A DNA stretch of 64,000 nucleotides from Deltaproteobacteria bacterium (GCA_021815305.1 JAKAHC010000002.1:124001-188000); one strand, 5' to 3'; positions 1-15,152 are shown, counted from the first letter of the stretch. Made by a program: numbers and translations. Notes: generated by a model from the letters alone, not told the origin.

Positions 1-965
<965 letters not shown>

Positions 966-1000
966 CAGTCCGCAAGGGACAAGATACCGGGAGGCACAGA

Positions 1001-5188
<4,188 letters not shown>

Positions 5189-5210
5189 GCGGGAAAATGA
5201 GAGAAAATCA

Positions 5211-5239
5211 TTGACAAGAGATTATAGGATTGATATAAG
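5211..5239 (+). promoter_or_regulatory. Sigma-70 promoter of the str operon
   Basis: A perfect -35 hexamer TTGACA (5211-5216) is separated by 17 bases from TATAAG (5234-5239), which matches the consensus -10 at five of six positions. The 20 bases before it are A-rich (GGGAAAATGAGAGAAAATCA), like an UP element. It sits in the 105-base gap between rpoC and rpsL, the usual place for a promoter driving rpsL-rpsG-fusA-tuf. Transcription would start near 5246, leaving a leader of about 48 bases. I saw no terminator for rpoC in this gap. Confidence 0.8.
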
Positions 5240-5293
5240 AAATTCTTTCGTTCGCCAGGGACAGATCCAACGCTGAGGGGGAAGGAATCGGGA

Positions 5294-5665
5294 ATGCCCA
5301 CGATCAACCAGTTGGTCCGGAAAGGGCGCACGGCGATCGTCAATAAGAGCAACTCTCCGGCGCTCGACCGTTGTCCGCAGAAGCGGGGGGTCTGTCTCCG
5401 CGTCTACACGACCACGCCGAAAAAGCCGAACTCCGCCTTGCGGAAAGTGGCGAGGGTGAGGCTCACCAACGGTGTCGAGGTGACGGTATACATTCCCGGC
5501 GAAGGGCATAACCTCCAGGAGCACTCGGTCGTCATGATCCGGGGAGGCCGCGTAAAGGACCTCCCCGGGGTTCGCTATCATATCATTCGTGGGAAGCTGG
5601 ATTCCGTTGGTGTCCAGGACAGACGGAAGTCGCGGTCGAAGTACGGTACAAAGCGACCCAAATAG
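5294..5665 (+). CDS. rpsL: 30S ribosomal protein S12
   Basis: The 123-residue S12 sits at the decoding centre of the 30S subunit and affects translational accuracy. The conserved loop [13 protein letters not shown] carries Lys43. The second loop [12 protein letters not shown] carries Lys88 and Asp89, the latter being the residue that is beta-methylthiolated in many bacteria. Both lysines where streptomycin-resistance changes usually occur are wild type. The ATG at 5294 follows GGGGAAGGAA. It is the first gene of the str operon behind a near-consensus promoter, and a long 164-base gap separates it from rpsG. Confidence 0.98.
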   Translation: MPTINQLVRKGRTAIVNKSNSPALDRCPQKRGVCLRVYTTTPKKPNSALRKVARVRLTNGVEVTVYIPGEGHNLQEHSVVMIRGGRVKDLPGVRYHIIRGKLDSVGVQDRRKSRSKYGTKRPK

Positions 5666-5700
5666 CTTCCCGGTTCTCGTAACGGAAGTTCCGACCGGTA

Positions 5701-5780
5701 CCCGGCGTGTCTGCCGGGAAGGGTAAAAAAGCGGCGGTTTTTGTCCCGGTTCAGGGCTTGAATCGGGAACCGGTGTTTTT
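5701..5780 (+). promoter_or_regulatory. Hairpin-rich rpsL-rpsG intercistronic region, possible S7 regulatory site
   Basis: The 164-base gap between rpsL and rpsG holds three potential RNA stems. CCCGGC (5701-5706) pairs with GCCGGG (5713-5718) around a six-base loop. TCCCGGTTCA (5744-5753) pairs with TGAATCGGGA (5759-5768), ten pairs with one G-U and a five-base loop. Overlapping the last, CCGGTTC (5746-5752) can instead pair with GAACCGG (5767-5773), directly before TGTTTTT. The last two are mutually exclusive, and the second resembles a weak intrinsic terminator. In E. coli, S7 represses its operon by binding the rpsL-rpsG spacer, so a similar role is plausible here. That is inference. Confidence 0.4.
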
Positions 5781-5829
5781 CGGCTTTTTTCCATAAGGAC
5801 TGGCGCAATCGATCGAGGAGGTCGTAAGC

Positions 5830-6300
5830 ATGCCCAGGAGAGGGTTCATTTCCAAGCGGGTCGTTCTTCCCGATCCCGTGTACGGCGACGTGCTCGTAGC
5901 GAAGATGATCCACGCGGTCATGCTCCAGGGGAAGGCGCGGGTCGCCGAAAACGTCGTGTACGGGTCTTTGGACATCCTCAAGGAAAAGACCAAGGAAGAT
6001 CCCGTCGCGGTCCTGAAAAAGGCCGTCGAGAACGTCAAGCCCGTGGTGGAGGTCAAGTCCCGTCGAGTGGGCGGCGCAACCTACCAGGTTCCGGTGGAGA
6101 TCCGCCCCGAAAGGCGGCTTTCGCTCTCCATCCGCTGGCTGGTGGGGTACGCGCGCGACCGGGGCGAGAAGACCATGGTCCAGCGCCTTTCCGCGGAACT
6201 CCTCGACGCCTACAACAACCGCGGCACCACGGTCAAGAAGAAGGAAGACACCCACAAGATGGCGGAGGCCAACAAGGCTTTCGCGCATTACCGCTGGTAG
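5830..6300 (+). CDS. rpsG: 30S ribosomal protein S7
   Basis: The 156-residue S7 starts assembly of the 3' domain of 16S rRNA and lines the E site of the 30S head. The start [20 protein letters not shown] and the [17 protein letters not shown] stretch are typical of the family. ATG at 5830 follows GAGGAGG. It lies downstream of the hairpin-rich spacer after rpsL and 34 bases before fusA. Because S7 is the usual autoregulator of the str operon, the spacer is its likely target. Confidence 0.98.
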   Translation: MPRRGFISKRVVLPDPVYGDVLVAKMIHAVMLQGKARVAENVVYGSLDILKEKTKEDPVAVLKKAVENVKPVVEVKSRRVGGATYQVPVEIRPERRLSLSIRWLVGYARDRGEKTMVQRLSAELLDAYNNRGTTVKKKEDTHKMAEANKAFAHYRW

Positions 6301-6334
6301 GCCCGCGGGAACGGGATCGGGAAAGGAACAACTC

Positions 6335-8416
6335 GTGTCCAGAGTCACCCCGCTCGATAGAACCCGGAACATCGGGATCATGGCCCATATAGATGCCGGG
6401 AAAACGACGACCACCGAGCGGATCCTGTACTACACGGGCGTATCGCACAAGATGGGCGAGGTGCACGAAGGCACTGCGACGATGGACTGGATGGAGCAGG
6501 AGCAGGAACGTGGGATCACGATCACGTCCGCGGCGACGACCTGCTTCTGGCGGGACCACCGCGTGAACATCATCGACACGCCCGGACACGTGGATTTCAC
6601 GATCGAGGTGGAGCGCTCCCTCCGCGTGCTCGACGGCGCGGTCGCCGTCTTCTGCGCCGTCGGGGGCGTGGAGCCCCAGTCGGAAACCGTGTGGAGGCAG
6701 GCGGACAAATACCGGGTGCCCCGCATCGCCATGGTGAACAAGATGGACCGCACCGGCGCCGATTTCGATCGCGTGGTCCGGATGATGAAGGAGCGCCTCG
6801 CGGCGAATCCCGTCCCCATCCAGCTCCCCCTGGGGAAAGAGGACGGCTTCCGGGGAGTCGTCGACCTGGTGCGGATGAAGGCGGTGGTCTGGGAAGAGGA
6901 CACTCTCGGCGCGAAGTTCCACGAGGAGCCCGTCCCCGCGGAAATGACGGACGCCGTCTCCTCGGCGCGGGAAAAGCTCTGCGAAGCGGTGGCCGACGTC
7001 AACGACAAGCTTCTCGAGAAGTACCTCCTCGGAGAGGAGATCGAGGTCGCGGAGATGGCCGCCGCCATCCGCCAGGCCACGGTGGCGAACAAGATCACCC
7101 CCGTCGTCTGCGGGACGGCGTTCCGGAACAAGGGGGTCCAGCCGCTCCTCGATGCGGTGGTCGATTACCTTCCTTCCCCGCTGGACATCCCGCCGGTGGT
7201 GGGCACCGATCCCCACGGAAGCGCGGAGGCGGAGCGCAGCGCCTCCGACGATCAGCCGTTTGCCGCCCTCGCTTTCAAGATCATGAACGACCCGTTCGTG
7301 GGGCACCTCACCTTCATCCGCGTCTATTCGGGGATGCTCAACTCCGGCGACCACGTCTACAATTCCACCCGGCAGAAGAAGGAACGCATCGGCAGGCTCC
7401 TCAAGATGCACGCCAACAAGCGGGAGGAGATCAAGACCGTCTATGCCGGCGACATCGCCGCGGTGGTGGGCCTCAAGACGGCCTACACGGGCGACACGCT
7501 GTGCGACCAGGAGCGCGAAATCATCCTCGAATCGATCCAGGCTCCCGAGCCCGTCATCGCCATCGCGATCGAGCCCAAGACGAAGGCCGACCAGGAGAGG
7601 CTCGGCTTTTCCATGCAGAAGCTGATGATGGAGGATCCCTCCTTCCAGGTCCGCAACGACGAGGAAACCGGCCAGACTCTCATCTCCGGGATGGGGGAGC
7701 TCCACCTCGAGATCATCGTCGACCGCCTGCTCCGGGAATTCAAGGTGGAGGCCAACGTGGGGAAACCCCAGGTCGCCTACCGCGAGACCATCACCCGGCA
7801 GGCCAGACAGGAGGGCCGCTACGTACGCCAGACGGGCGGACGCGGCCAGTACGGCCACGTGTGGATCACCGTGGAACCGGCGGAAAAGGGGAAGGGGTTC
7901 GAATTCGTCAACAAGATCGTCGGAGGCACCGTCCCGAAGGAGTACATCCCCGCCGTGGGGAAGGGGATCGCGGAGGCGGCCGAAGGCGGCGTGATCGCCG
8001 GCTATCCCGTGGTCGACGTGAAGGTGACCCTTCTCGACGGTTCCTACCACGAGGTCGACTCTTCGGAGATGGCCTTCAAGATCGCGGGTTCCATGGCATT
8101 CAAGGCGGCATGCCAGAATGCCGGGCCCATATTGCTCGAGCCTGTCATGGCGGTCGAGGTCGTGTGTCCCGAGGAGTTCATGGGGGACGTCATCGGTGAT
8201 CTGAGCTCCCGCCGCGGAAGAATCCAGAACATCGAGGCGCGGGGAAACACGCAGGTGATCGCCGCCCATGTTCCGCTCGCGCACATGTTCGGTTACGCCA
8301 CGGACATGCGGTCGAAAACCCAGGGCCGCGCCACCTACACGATGCAGTTCGACCATTACGAGCCGGCCCCCCAGTCCGTCAGTGAGGAAGTAATCGCCAA
8401 GGTGAAGGGCGCGTAA
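6335..8416 (+). CDS. fusA: Elongation factor G
   Basis: The 693-residue EF-G is the GTPase that drives mRNA-tRNA translocation on the ribosome. The G domain shows G1 AHIDAGKTT (residues 17-25), the switch region containing [12 protein letters not shown]3 DTPGH (81-85) and G4 NKMD (135-138). Domains II to V follow, including [10 protein letters not shown] of domain IV and the C-terminal LSSRRGRIQ. The start is GTG at 6335 behind GGGAAAGGAA. It is the third gene of the str operon, 34 bases after rpsG and 41 before tuf. Length is standard, and no second copy is seen in this window. Confidence 0.98.
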   Translation: MSRVTPLDRTRNIGIMAHIDAGKTTTTERILYYTGVSHKMGEVHEGTATMDWMEQEQERGITITSAATTCFWRDHRVNIIDTPGHVDFTIEVERSLRVLDGAVAVFCAVGGVEPQSETVWRQADKYRVPRIAMVNKMDRTGADFDRVVRMMKERLAANPVPIQLPLGKEDGFRGVVDLVRMKAVVWEEDTLGAKFHEEPVPAEMTDAVSSAREKLCEAVADVNDKLLEKYLLGEEIEVAEMAAAIRQATVANKITPVVCGTAFRNKGVQPLLDAVVDYLPSPLDIPPVVGTDPHGSAEAERSASDDQPFAALAFKIMNDPFVGHLTFIRVYSGMLNSGDHVYNSTRQKKERIGRLLKMHANKREEIKTVYAGDIAAVVGLKTAYTGDTLCDQEREIILESIQAPEPVIAIAIEPKTKADQERLGFSMQKLMMEDPSFQVRNDEETGQTLISGMGELHLEIIVDRLLREFKVEANVGKPQVAYRETITRQARQEGRYVRQTGGRGQYGHVWITVEPAEKGKGFEFVNKIVGGTVPKEYIPAVGKGIAEAAEGGVIAGYPVVDVKVTLLDGSYHEVDSSEMAFKIAGSMAFKAACQNAGPILLEPVMAVEVVCPEEFMGDVIGDLSSRRGRIQNIEARGNTQVIAAHVPLAHMFGYATDMRSKTQGRATYTMQFDHYEPAPQSVSEEVIAKVKGA

Positions 8417-8457
8417 CGTGTCGGGATACAAGCTACCCGCGGGGAGGAGGCTGGCAC

Positions 8458-9657
8458 ATGTCCAAGCAGAAGTTTGAGCGTACGAAGCCGCACGTGAACG
8501 TAGGCACGATCGGTCACGTGGATCACGGCAAGACGACGTTGACGGCGGCGATCACGAAGGTGCTGGCGTCGCGCGGGATGGCGGAGTTCGTGGCGTTCGA
8601 TCAGATCGACAAGGCTCCGGAGGAGCGGGAGCGCGGGATCACGATCGCCACGGCGCACGTGGAGTACCAGACCAAGACGCGTCATTACGCTCACGTGGAT
8701 TGTCCGGGTCATGCCGACTACATCAAGAACATGATCACGGGTGCGGCGCAGATGGACGGTGCGATCCTTGTGGTATCGGCGGCGGACGGTCCGATGCCTC
8801 AGACGCGGGAGCACATTTTGCTGGCGCGCCAGGTGGGGGTTCCGTACATCGTGGTGTTCATGAACAAGGTGGACATGGTGGACGATCCGGAGTTGCTGGA
8901 CCTGGTGGAGTTGGAGGTCCGGGAGTTGTTGAGCAAGTACGAGTTTCCCGGGGACGCCACTCCGATCATTCGGGGTGCGGCGTTGAAGGCTCTGGAGTGC
9001 GGGTGCGGGAAGGACGATTGCGCCTCGTGCAAGTGCATCTACGATCTGATGGGTGCGGTGGACGGTTACATTCCCACTCCGGAGCGTGCGATCGACAAGC
9101 CGTTTCTGATGGCGGTGGAGGACGTGTTTTCGATATCCGGTCGCGGGACGGTGGTGACGGGCCGCGTGGAGCGCGGGGTGGTGAAGGTTGGGGACGAGGT
9201 GGAGATCATCGGGTTGCGGGACACGCAGAAGACGGTGGCCACGGGCGTGGAGATGTTCCGCAAGTTGCTGGATCAGGGTCAGGCCGGGGACAACATCGGG
9301 GTGTTGCTGCGGGGGACGAAGAAGGACGAGGTGGAGCGCGGGCAGGTGTTGGCGAAGCCGGGCTCGATCACTCCGCACAAGAAGTTCAAGGCCTCCGCGT
9401 ACATTTTGACGAAAGAGGAGGGGGGTCGTCACACGCCGTTTTTCAACGGGTACCGTCCGCAGTTTTATTTTCGGACGACGGACGTGACGGGGGTGGCGAC
9501 GCTTCCGGAGGGTGTGGAGATGGTGATGCCGGGGGACAACATCGCGATGTCGGTGGAGCTGATCACCCCGGTGGCGATGGAGAAGGAGCTGCGGTTCGCG
9601 ATCCGCGAGGGCGGGCGCACGGTGGGCGCCGGCGTCGTCTCGGAAATCCTCGAGTAG
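8458..9657 (+). CDS. tuf: Elongation factor Tu with a five-cysteine insert
   Basis: The 399-residue EF-Tu delivers aminoacyl-tRNA to the ribosome. Visible are G1 GHVDHGKT (19-26), the switch region [17 protein letters not shown]3 DCPGH (81-85) and G4 NKVD (136-139), followed by the two barrel domains and [18 protein letters not shown]. Two things are odd. First, the loop after ALKALE, where E. coli has GDAEWEAK, is about five residues longer and reads [13 protein letters not shown], with Cys181, 183, 188, 191 and 193. Second, codon use differs from all neighbours up to about 9540, with mostly GTG for Val, many TTG for Leu and many GCG for Ala; the last 40 codons look like the rest of the cluster. 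It starts at ATG 8458 behind GGGGAGGAGG. Confidence 0.97.
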   Translation: MSKQKFERTKPHVNVGTIGHVDHGKTTLTAAITKVLASRGMAEFVAFDQIDKAPEERERGITIATAHVEYQTKTRHYAHVDCPGHADYIKNMITGAAQMDGAILVVSAADGPMPQTREHILLARQVGVPYIVVFMNKVDMVDDPELLDLVELEVRELLSKYEFPGDATPIIRGAALKALECGCGKDDCASCKCIYDLMGAVDGYIPTPERAIDKPFLMAVEDVFSISGRGTVVTGRVERGVVKVGDEVEIIGLRDTQKTVATGVEMFRKLLDQGQAGDNIGVLLRGTKKDEVERGQVLAKPGSITPHKKFKASAYILTKEEGGRHTPFFNGYRPQFYFRTTDVTGVATLPEGVEMVMPGDNIAMSVELITPVAMEKELRFAIREGGRTVGAGVVSEILE

Positions 9658-9688
9658 CGGAAAAGACAGGCGAAGGGGGGGTACCTGC

Positions 9689-10003
9689 GTGGTGATCGAG
9701 CACCAGAAGATACGGATCCGTTTGAAAGCCTTCGATGCCAGGCTGCTGGACAAGGCTACCGGCGAGATCGTGGAGAAGGCGCGGCAGACGGGGGCCAAGG
9801 TCGCGGGTCCCATCCCCCTACCGACCAAGATCGAGCGGTTCACGGTCAACCGCTCCCCGCACGTGGACAAGAAGAGCAGGGAGCAGTTCGAGATCCGCAC
9901 CCACAAGCGGTTGCTGGACATCCACGAACCGCCCGGCGCGACGATCGATGCGCTGATGAAACTCGATCTGCCGGCGGGAGTGGAAGTGGAGATCAAGCTC
10001 TGA
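9689..10003 (+). CDS. rpsJ: 30S ribosomal protein S10
   Basis: S10 (104 residues) belongs to the 30S head and, with NusB, to the antitermination complex. Conserved stretches are [45 protein letters not shown] and HKRLLDI. The start is GTG at 9689, eight bases after a run of eight G; the next codon is also GTG and could be used. It opens the S10 operon gene order, but only 31 bases separate it from tuf and I see no promoter or terminator there, so it is probably read through from the str operon. Confidence 0.97.
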   Translation: MVIEHQKIRIRLKAFDARLLDKATGEIVEKARQTGAKVAGPIPLPTKIERFTVNRSPHVDKKSREQFEIRTHKRLLDIHEPPGATIDALMKLDLPAGVEVEIKL

Positions 10004-10047
10004 GCGACAGGAAGACAACGACCGAGAACGGAAGCAGGTGTGAAACC

Positions 10048-10686
10048 ATGACGACCGGAATATTGGGCAAAAAGCTTGGCATGGCCCAGGTGTTCGACAC
10101 GCAGGGGAGAGTCATACCCGTTACCGTGATCGAGGCCGGGCCTTGCACCGTGATCCAGAGGAAAACCGCGCAGAACGACGGGTACGACGCCGTTCAGATC
10201 GGCTTCCAGCAGATGCGGGCCCACAGGGTCGGGAAGCCCATGCTGGGGCATTTTCAGAAGGCCGGCAAGGGCGCTTTCCGCGCCCTCCAGGAGATCCGGC
10301 TCGAGGGGAGCGATCCCCTGGAAGTCGGCTCCGAGATCAAGGTGGACATCTTCAAGGAAGGCGACGTCGTGGACGTCATGGGGCATACCAAGGGACGCGG
10401 CTTCGCCGGAGTCATCAAGCGCTGGAACTTCAAGGGGGGGCGCGCGACCCACGGGTCCATGTTCCACAGGGCTCCCGGCTCCATCGGTGCGTCGGCATAC
10501 CCTTCCCGCGTCATCAAGAACATGAAGATGGCGGGGCACCTGGGCAACGAGCGGGTTACGATCCTCAACCTCAGGGTCGTCGGGGTGCAGCCCGAGAAAA
10601 ACCTTCTCCTTGTCCGGGGAGCCGTGCCGGGCGCGAAGAACAGCCTGGTCTACGTACGCCCGGCCGTCAAGAAGCAGGGCAACTAG
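10048..10686 (+). CDS. rplC: 50S ribosomal protein L3
   Basis: The 212-residue L3 binds 23S rRNA near the peptidyl-transferase centre and is an early assembly protein. The start [16 protein letters not shown] is diagnostic, and the long central extension contains [16 protein letters not shown] and [16 protein letters not shown]. The C-terminal half includes [18 protein letters not shown] at 10048 lies 44 bases after rpsJ, and rplD follows after six bases. Length is normal. Confidence 0.98.
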   Translation: MTTGILGKKLGMAQVFDTQGRVIPVTVIEAGPCTVIQRKTAQNDGYDAVQIGFQQMRAHRVGKPMLGHFQKAGKGAFRALQEIRLEGSDPLEVGSEIKVDIFKEGDVVDVMGHTKGRGFAGVIKRWNFKGGRATHGSMFHRAPGSIGASAYPSRVIKNMKMAGHLGNERVTILNLRVVGVQPEKNLLLVRGAVPGAKNSLVYVRPAVKKQGN

Positions 10687-10692
10687 AGGAGC

Positions 10693-11322
10693 ATGGACAT
10701 GACAACCGTGGAGATCGTGGACAAGGAGCGGAAGGCGGCCGGCACCGCGGACCTTCCCGACGCCGTTTTCGGAGCGCAGGTCAAGATCCACCTGTTGCAC
10801 CACGTCGTGACCGCACAGCTCGCCGGAAGGCGGGCGGGGACCCACGAGACGAAGACCCGGAGCGACGTGTCCGGGGGCGGGAAAAAGCCGTTCCGGCAAA
10901 AGGGCACGGGCCGCGCCCGGATGGGCACCAGCCGTTCGCCTCTCCTGCGGGGCGGCGGCACCGTGTTCGGGCCTCATCCCCGCAAATACGCGATCAAGGT
11001 CAACCGCAAGGAAGTGAGAGCGGCCCTGTGTTCCGCGCTCAGCGCAAAGGCGAAGGACAACAAGATCGTGCTGGTCGACGATCTCTCCCTTCCGGCGCCG
11101 AAGACGAAGGAGTTCCTGAAGGTGGCGGCGGCGCTCGGGTTGACCGAAGCGCTGCTCGTCGTCGAAGGGGAGCCCGAAAACCTCGCGCTGGGAATTCGGA
11201 ACCTGAAATCCTTCAAGACGCTCCCGGTAAAGGCCCTCAACGTGTACGACGTGCTGTCCTACGACCAGCTCGTGATGACGCGCACGGCTCTCGAGAAAAT
11301 CAGCGAGGTGCTGGGGAAATGA
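10693..11322 (+). CDS. rplD: 50S ribosomal protein L4
   Basis: L4 (209 residues) lines the peptide exit tunnel and in gamma-proteobacteria represses the S10 operon. The tunnel-loop signature is visible as [36 protein letters not shown] and [15 protein letters not shown] at 10693 follows AGAGGAG; a second in-frame ATG two codons later is possible. The stop overlaps the rplW start (ATGA), implying translational coupling. No E. coli-type S10 leader is present upstream, so L4 autoregulation cannot be inferred. Confidence 0.98.
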   Translation: MDMTTVEIVDKERKAAGTADLPDAVFGAQVKIHLLHHVVTAQLAGRRAGTHETKTRSDVSGGGKKPFRQKGTGRARMGTSRSPLLRGGGTVFGPHPRKYAIKVNRKEVRAALCSALSAKAKDNKIVLVDDLSLPAPKTKEFLKVAAALGLTEALLVVEGEPENLALGIRNLKSFKTLPVKALNVYDVLSYDQLVMTRTALEKISEVLGK

Positions 11323-11606
11323 ACCTCTCCGACGTCATCAAGAGGCCGTTGATCACGGAAAAGGCGACCTCCCTCAAGGGGGAGTCCAATTCCGTTCTTT
11401 TCGCCGTCGACCCCAGGGCCAACAAGAAAGAGGTCCGGGAGGCGGTCGAGAAGATGTTCCGGGTGAAGGTCCTGGACGTGCGGACCATGAACGTCGCCGG
11501 CAAGGTGAAGCGGCGCGGGAGGACGCTTGGGCTGCGACCGGGATGGAAGAAGGCCGTGGTCACCCTGAAAGAGGGCGACAAGATCGAGTTTTTCGAGGGC
11601 GTCTGA
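11319..11606 (+). CDS. rplW: 50S ribosomal protein L23
   Basis: L23 (95 residues) sits at the tunnel exit and docks trigger factor and SRP. The family features [35 protein letters not shown] and [20 protein letters not shown] are clear. The ATG at 11319 overlaps the rplD stop by four bases (ATGA). The much longer open frame that contains it runs back through rplC and rplD out of frame and is not coding there. Confidence 0.97.
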   Translation: MNLSDVIKRPLITEKATSLKGESNSVLFAVDPRANKKEVREAVEKMFRVKVLDVRTMNVAGKVKRRGRTLGLRPGWKKAVVTLKEGDKIEFFEGV

Positions 11607-11647
11607 CGGGCGCACCGGCGGACGTCTTTTTTCAAGGAGAGGCTACG

Positions 11648-12472
11648 ATGGGAATCCGCAAGTACAAGCCGACTTCCCCCGGTCGCCGGGGCATGACGGT
11701 CCTCACCACGGAGGACCTCACGGCGAAACAGCCCGAGCGCGGGCTCACCGAGAGTCTCCCCCGCACGGGGGGGAGGAACAACCTCGGCGAGATCACCGTG
11801 TGGCACCGCGGGGGGGGGCACAAGCGAAAGTACCGGGTCATCGACTTCAAAAGGAACAAGAAGGACATCCCGGCGGTGGTCGCCGCGTTGGAGTACGATC
11901 CGAACCGGTCGGCGCGGATCGCCCTCCTTCATTACGCGGACGGGGAGAAGCGGTATATCCTGTCTCCCGTGGGTCTGTCCGTGGGCGACACCGTTGTGGC
12001 CGGCGCCGGTGCCGACATCAAGCCCGGGAATGCGCTCCCCATCCGGAACATCCCCGTGGGTACGCTCGTCCACAACATCGAACTCAAGGCGGGAAAAGGC
12101 GGGCAGATCGCCCGTTCCGCGGGGACCGTTGCGCAGATCCTCGCGAAGGAAGGGCAGTACGCGCACCTCCGTCTCGCATCCGGAGAGGTGCGGCTCGTCT
12201 TCATGGAGTGCATGGCGACGGTGGGTCAGGTCGGCAACGTGGAACACGAAAAGGTTTCGCTGGGCAAGGCCGGGCGCAGCCGCTGGAAGGGGATCCGGCC
12301 GACCGTGCGAGGCGTCGCCATGAACCCCGTCGATCACCCGCTGGGCGGGGGCGAAGGCAGGTCTTCCGGCGGAAGGCACCCCTGCACCCCGTGGGGGAAG
12401 CCCACGAAGGGGTACAAGACCCGGAAGAACCCGTCAACGGACAAGTACATCGTCAAGCGACGCAGCAAATAA
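11648..12472 (+). CDS. rplB: 50S ribosomal protein L2
   Basis: L2 (274 residues) is a primary 23S rRNA-binding protein needed for subunit joining and peptidyl-transfer activity. It has the N-terminal [15 protein letters not shown] and the signature [20 protein letters not shown] with its conserved histidine, then [21 protein letters not shown] at 11648 is preceded by AAGGAGAGG. The open frame extends upstream through the rplW end, but that part has no family similarity. It lies 41 bases after rplW and 20 before rpsS. Confidence 0.98.
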   Translation: MGIRKYKPTSPGRRGMTVLTTEDLTAKQPERGLTESLPRTGGRNNLGEITVWHRGGGHKRKYRVIDFKRNKKDIPAVVAALEYDPNRSARIALLHYADGEKRYILSPVGLSVGDTVVAGAGADIKPGNALPIRNIPVGTLVHNIELKAGKGGQIARSAGTVAQILAKEGQYAHLRLASGEVRLVFMECMATVGQVGNVEHEKVSLGKAGRSRWKGIRPTVRGVAMNPVDHPLGGGEGRSSGGRHPCTPWGKPTKGYKTRKNPSTDKYIVKRRSK

Positions 12473-12492
12473 CGGGAAAAGGGGCTCCTGAC

Positions 12493-12774
12493 GTGGCGAG
12501 ATCCATCAAAAAGGGACCGTACGTAGAGGAAGGGCTGGCGCGGAAAGTGCGCAAGGCCGTGGAAACGGGGGACAAGAAGGTCATAAAGACCTGGTCCCGC
12601 CGGTCGACCATCATCCCCGAGATGGTGGGGTACACTTTCGCGGTGCATAACGGACGCAAGTTCATGCCGGTCTTCGTCACGGAAAACATGGTGGGGCACA
12701 AGATGGGTGAGTTCTCCCCAACGCGGACGTTCCACGGCCACTCGGGCGACCGCAAGGCCAAGGTAAAGAAGTAA
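12493..12774 (+). CDS. rpsS: 30S ribosomal protein S19
   Basis: S19 (93 residues) pairs with S13 in the 30S head next to the A and P sites. Family features are [12 protein letters not shown] at the N-terminus, [14 protein letters not shown] and the C-terminal [16 protein letters not shown]. The start is GTG at 12493. It sits in the fixed order rplB-rpsS-rplV with gaps of 20 and 22 bases. Confidence 0.97.
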   Translation: MARSIKKGPYVEEGLARKVRKAVETGDKKVIKTWSRRSTIIPEMVGYTFAVHNGRKFMPVFVTENMVGHKMGEFSPTRTFHGHSGDRKAKVKK

Positions 12775-12796
12775 GAGCGGGGAAGGAGAGCAGGGG

Positions 12797-13129
12797 ATGG
12801 AAGCAACCGCGACGGCGAAGTTCATGCGCGTCTCTCCGAGGAAGGCGCGCCTCGTGGTGGACCTGATCCGGGGAAAGAAGATCTCCGATGCCCGGACGAT
12901 CCTCTCACTGGCGAAAAAGGCGTCCGCCGTGACCGTGAAGAAGGTCCTCGACTCGGCGGTGGCCAACGCGGGCCAGACCGGCGTCATCGACGTGGACACC
13001 CTGTACGTCAAGAGCGCATACGTGAACGTCGGCGCATCCCAGAAACGTTTCCGGCCCGCGCCGATGGGTCGCGCGCACAAGTACAAACGGCGGACCAGTC
13101 ACATAACCATCGTGGTCGACGAGGCCTGA
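12797..13129 (+). CDS. rplV: 50S ribosomal protein L22
   Basis: L22 (110 residues) reaches into the exit tunnel through its beta hairpin, visible here as [21 protein letters not shown]. The start [20 protein letters not shown] is typical. ATG at 12797 follows GGAAGGAGAG. Gap to rpsC is 32 bases. Length and sequence are standard, with no change at the hairpin that would suggest macrolide resistance. Confidence 0.97.
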   Translation: MEATATAKFMRVSPRKARLVVDLIRGKKISDARTILSLAKKASAVTVKKVLDSAVANAGQTGVIDVDTLYVKSAYVNVGASQKRFRPAPMGRAHKYKRRTSHITIVVDEA

Positions 13130-13161
13130 CGCGACAGGCGGAATCATTCAGGAGGCGGATC

Positions 13162-13821
13162 TTGGGACAGAAGACACACCCGTACGGTTTTCGGCTGGGC
13201 ATCATCAGGAGCTGGCGCTCCCGCTGGTATTCCGAAAAGGAGTATGCGCCGCAACTCCAGGAGGATCTGCGGATACGCGCCTACGTCAAGAATCGCCTGA
13301 ACCACGCGGGGGTATCCTCCATCGAGATCGAGCGCCGGAGCAACCGGATCAACATCCTCCTCGCCACTGCTCGCCCGGGGATCGTCATCGGGAAGAAGGG
13401 CGCGGAAATCGAGAACCTCAAAAAGGAGCTCTCCAGGCTCACTCCGAGGGAAGTTTCGGTCAACATCATCGAGATCCGGCGGCCCGAAACCGACGCGCAG
13501 CTGACCGCGGAGAACGTGGCGATGCAGCTCGAGCGCAGAGTGGCGTTCCGCCGCGCGATGAAGAAAACGGTGCTCTCGTCGATGAAGCTGGGCGCCAAGG
13601 GCATCAAGATCCAGGTCGCCGGGCGCCTCGGAGGCGCGGAGATGGCCCGGACGGAATGGTACCGCGAGGGGCGCGTTCCCCTGCACACCCTCCGTGCGGA
13701 CATCGACTACGGGTTCGCGCAGGCGCGAACGACCTACGGCATCATAGGGGTCAAGGTGTGGATCTACAAGGGCGAGGTGCTCCCCCAGGCTCCCGCCTCC
13801 GCCCCGGCAATCAACGAATAG
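13162..13821 (+). CDS. rpsC: 30S ribosomal protein S3
   Basis: S3 (219 residues) lines the mRNA entry channel and has helicase-like function with S4 and S5. The start [13 protein letters not shown] is diagnostic. The KH domain loop is [15 protein letters not shown] with GKKG at 77-80, and [31 protein letters not shown] follows in the C-terminal domain. Initiation is at TTG 13162, eight bases after AGGAGG, with no ATG near. The C-terminal tail is short. Confidence 0.97.
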   Translation: MGQKTHPYGFRLGIIRSWRSRWYSEKEYAPQLQEDLRIRAYVKNRLNHAGVSSIEIERRSNRINILLATARPGIVIGKKGAEIENLKKELSRLTPREVSVNIIEIRRPETDAQLTAENVAMQLERRVAFRRAMKKTVLSSMKLGAKGIKIQVAGRLGGAEMARTEWYREGRVPLHTLRADIDYGFAQARTTYGIIGVKVWIYKGEVLPQAPASAPAINE

Positions 13822-13836
13822 GAGAACTTTACAACG

Positions 13837-14247
13837 ATGCTCGCCCCCAAGAGGGTAAAGTTCCGGAAAATGATGAAAGGCCGACGGCGCGGGAAGGCGC
13901 AGGCGGGGAACACGTTGAACTTCGGCGACTACGGCGTGAAGGCCGCCACGGCCGGATGGATCACTTCCCGGCAGATCGAGGCCGCCCGCGTCGCGATGAC
14001 GCGTTTCGTGAAGCGCGGCGGAAAAATCTGGATCCGCATCTTCCCGGACAAGCCCATCACGAAGAAACCGGCGGAAACCCGCATGGGAAAAGGGAAAGGG
14101 GCGCCGGAGGAGTGGGTCTGCGTCATTCTTCCGGGAAGGGTTCTCTACGAGATCGAGGGTGTCGACGAAACCACCGCCCGGGAGGCGTTCCGGCTGGCGG
14201 GACACAAGCTGCCGATCCAGACGAAATTCCTGTCCAGAGAGGCGTGA
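13837..14247 (+). CDS. rplP: 50S ribosomal protein L16
   Basis: L16 (136 residues) helps position the A-site tRNA on the 50S subunit. Recognisable features are [66 protein letters not shown] and the C-terminal [14 protein letters not shown] at 13837 follows rpsC after 15 bases. The next gene, rpmC, begins seven bases after the stop. Confidence 0.98.
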   Translation: MLAPKRVKFRKMMKGRRRGKAQAGNTLNFGDYGVKAATAGWITSRQIEAARVAMTRFVKRGGKIWIRIFPDKPITKKPAETRMGKGKGAPEEWVCVILPGRVLYEIEGVDETTAREAFRLAGHKLPIQTKFLSREA

Positions 14248-14254
14248 GGCGGGC

Positions 14255-14455
14255 ATGAGAAAAAAGGACTTGCAGGACATGGCGCAGGAGGAACTCCAGC
14301 ACAGGGAGCGCGAGCTGCGGGAGGAGATCTTCCACCTGAGGATGAAACGCACGGCGTCCTCCCTCGACAACAAGATGCTGATCCGAAACCGGCGCAGGGA
14401 TCTGGCCCGCGTGGTCACGTTCCTGCGCTCGAAGACGGAAGGAAAGGTCAACTGA
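14255..14455 (+). CDS. rpmC: 50S ribosomal protein L29
   Basis: L29 (66 residues) is a two-helix protein beside L23 at the tunnel exit. Typical features are [15 protein letters not shown], the helix ending in [13 protein letters not shown] and the C-terminal [15 protein letters not shown] at 14255 follows GAGGCGGGC. It is separated from rpsQ by a single base, so the two are probably translationally coupled. Confidence 0.96.
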   Translation: MRKKDLQDMAQEELQHRERELREEIFHLRMKRTASSLDNKMLIRNRRRDLARVVTFLRSKTEGKVN

Positions 14456-14456
14456 C

Positions 14457-14738
14457 ATGACGGCGGACATCGGGAAGGAACCTGCGGGGAAGAGGAAGCG
14501 CAAGGTCGGGACGGTGATCAGCGACAAGATGGACAAGACGGTGGTCGTGCGCGTGGAGCGCCTGGTCCCGCATCCCGTCTACAAGAAATACGTGAAACGT
14601 CGCGTCAACCACAAGGCGCACGACGAGAAGAACGAGTGCCTGGTCGGCGACCGCGTGGAAATCGTGGAAACCCGGCCTTTGAGCAAGGATAAGCGGTGGC
14701 GTGTCTACCGGCTGATCGAGAGGCCCGCAGTACGGTAG
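14457..14738 (+). CDS. rpsQ: 30S ribosomal protein S17
   Basis: S17 (93 residues) is an OB-fold primary binder of the 16S rRNA 5' domain. Its signature is [20 protein letters not shown] followed by [10 protein letters not shown] and [18 protein letters not shown]. The N-terminus is about ten residues longer than in E. coli ([15 protein letters not shown]), a basic extension. ATG at 14457 starts one base after the rpmC stop. Confidence 0.97.
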   Translation: MTADIGKEPAGKRKRKVGTVISDKMDKTVVVRVERLVPHPVYKKYVKRRVNHKAHDEKNECLVGDRVEIVETRPLSKDKRWRVYRLIERPAVR

Positions 14739-14769
14739 CGGCAAATCCCCGTAGCGGAGTGGAAACGTC

Positions 14770-15138
14770 ATGATCCAGATGCAGACCATGCTCGACGCGG
14801 CCGACAACTCCGGCGCGAAGCGTCTTTGCTGCATAAAGGTGCTCGGCGGAAGCCGGCGCAGGTATGCCACCGTGGGAGACATCATCGTCGTCAGCGTCAA
14901 GGAGGCGATCCCCCACGGCAAGGTGAAGAAGGGGGACGTCTACAAGGCGGTCGTCGTGCGGACCGTCAAGGAGGTCGGACGGGCCGACGGCAGCTACCTC
15001 CGGTTCGACCAGAACTCTGCCGTTCTCATCAACCCGCAGGGCGAACCGGTCGGGACCCGTATTTTCGGTCCCGTAGCACGCGAGCTGCGCGCCAGGAAAT
15101 TCATGAAGATCATCTCCCTGGCGCCTGAAGTCCTGTGA
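14770..15138 (+). CDS. rplN: 50S ribosomal protein L14
   Basis: L14 (122 residues, the standard length) lies at the subunit interface beside L19 and is contacted by RsfS. Characteristic are [32 protein letters not shown] and the C-terminal [16 protein letters not shown] at 14770 follows GGAGTGG. It begins the part classically called the spc operon, but no promoter is visible in the 31-base gap after rpsQ. Confidence 0.98.
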   Translation: MIQMQTMLDAADNSGAKRLCCIKVLGGSRRRYATVGDIIVVSVKEAIPHGKVKKGDVYKAVVVRTVKEVGRADGSYLRFDQNSAVLINPQGEPVGTRIFGPVARELRARKFMKIISLAPEVL

Positions 15139-15152
15139 GAGGGGAAGCGGCC

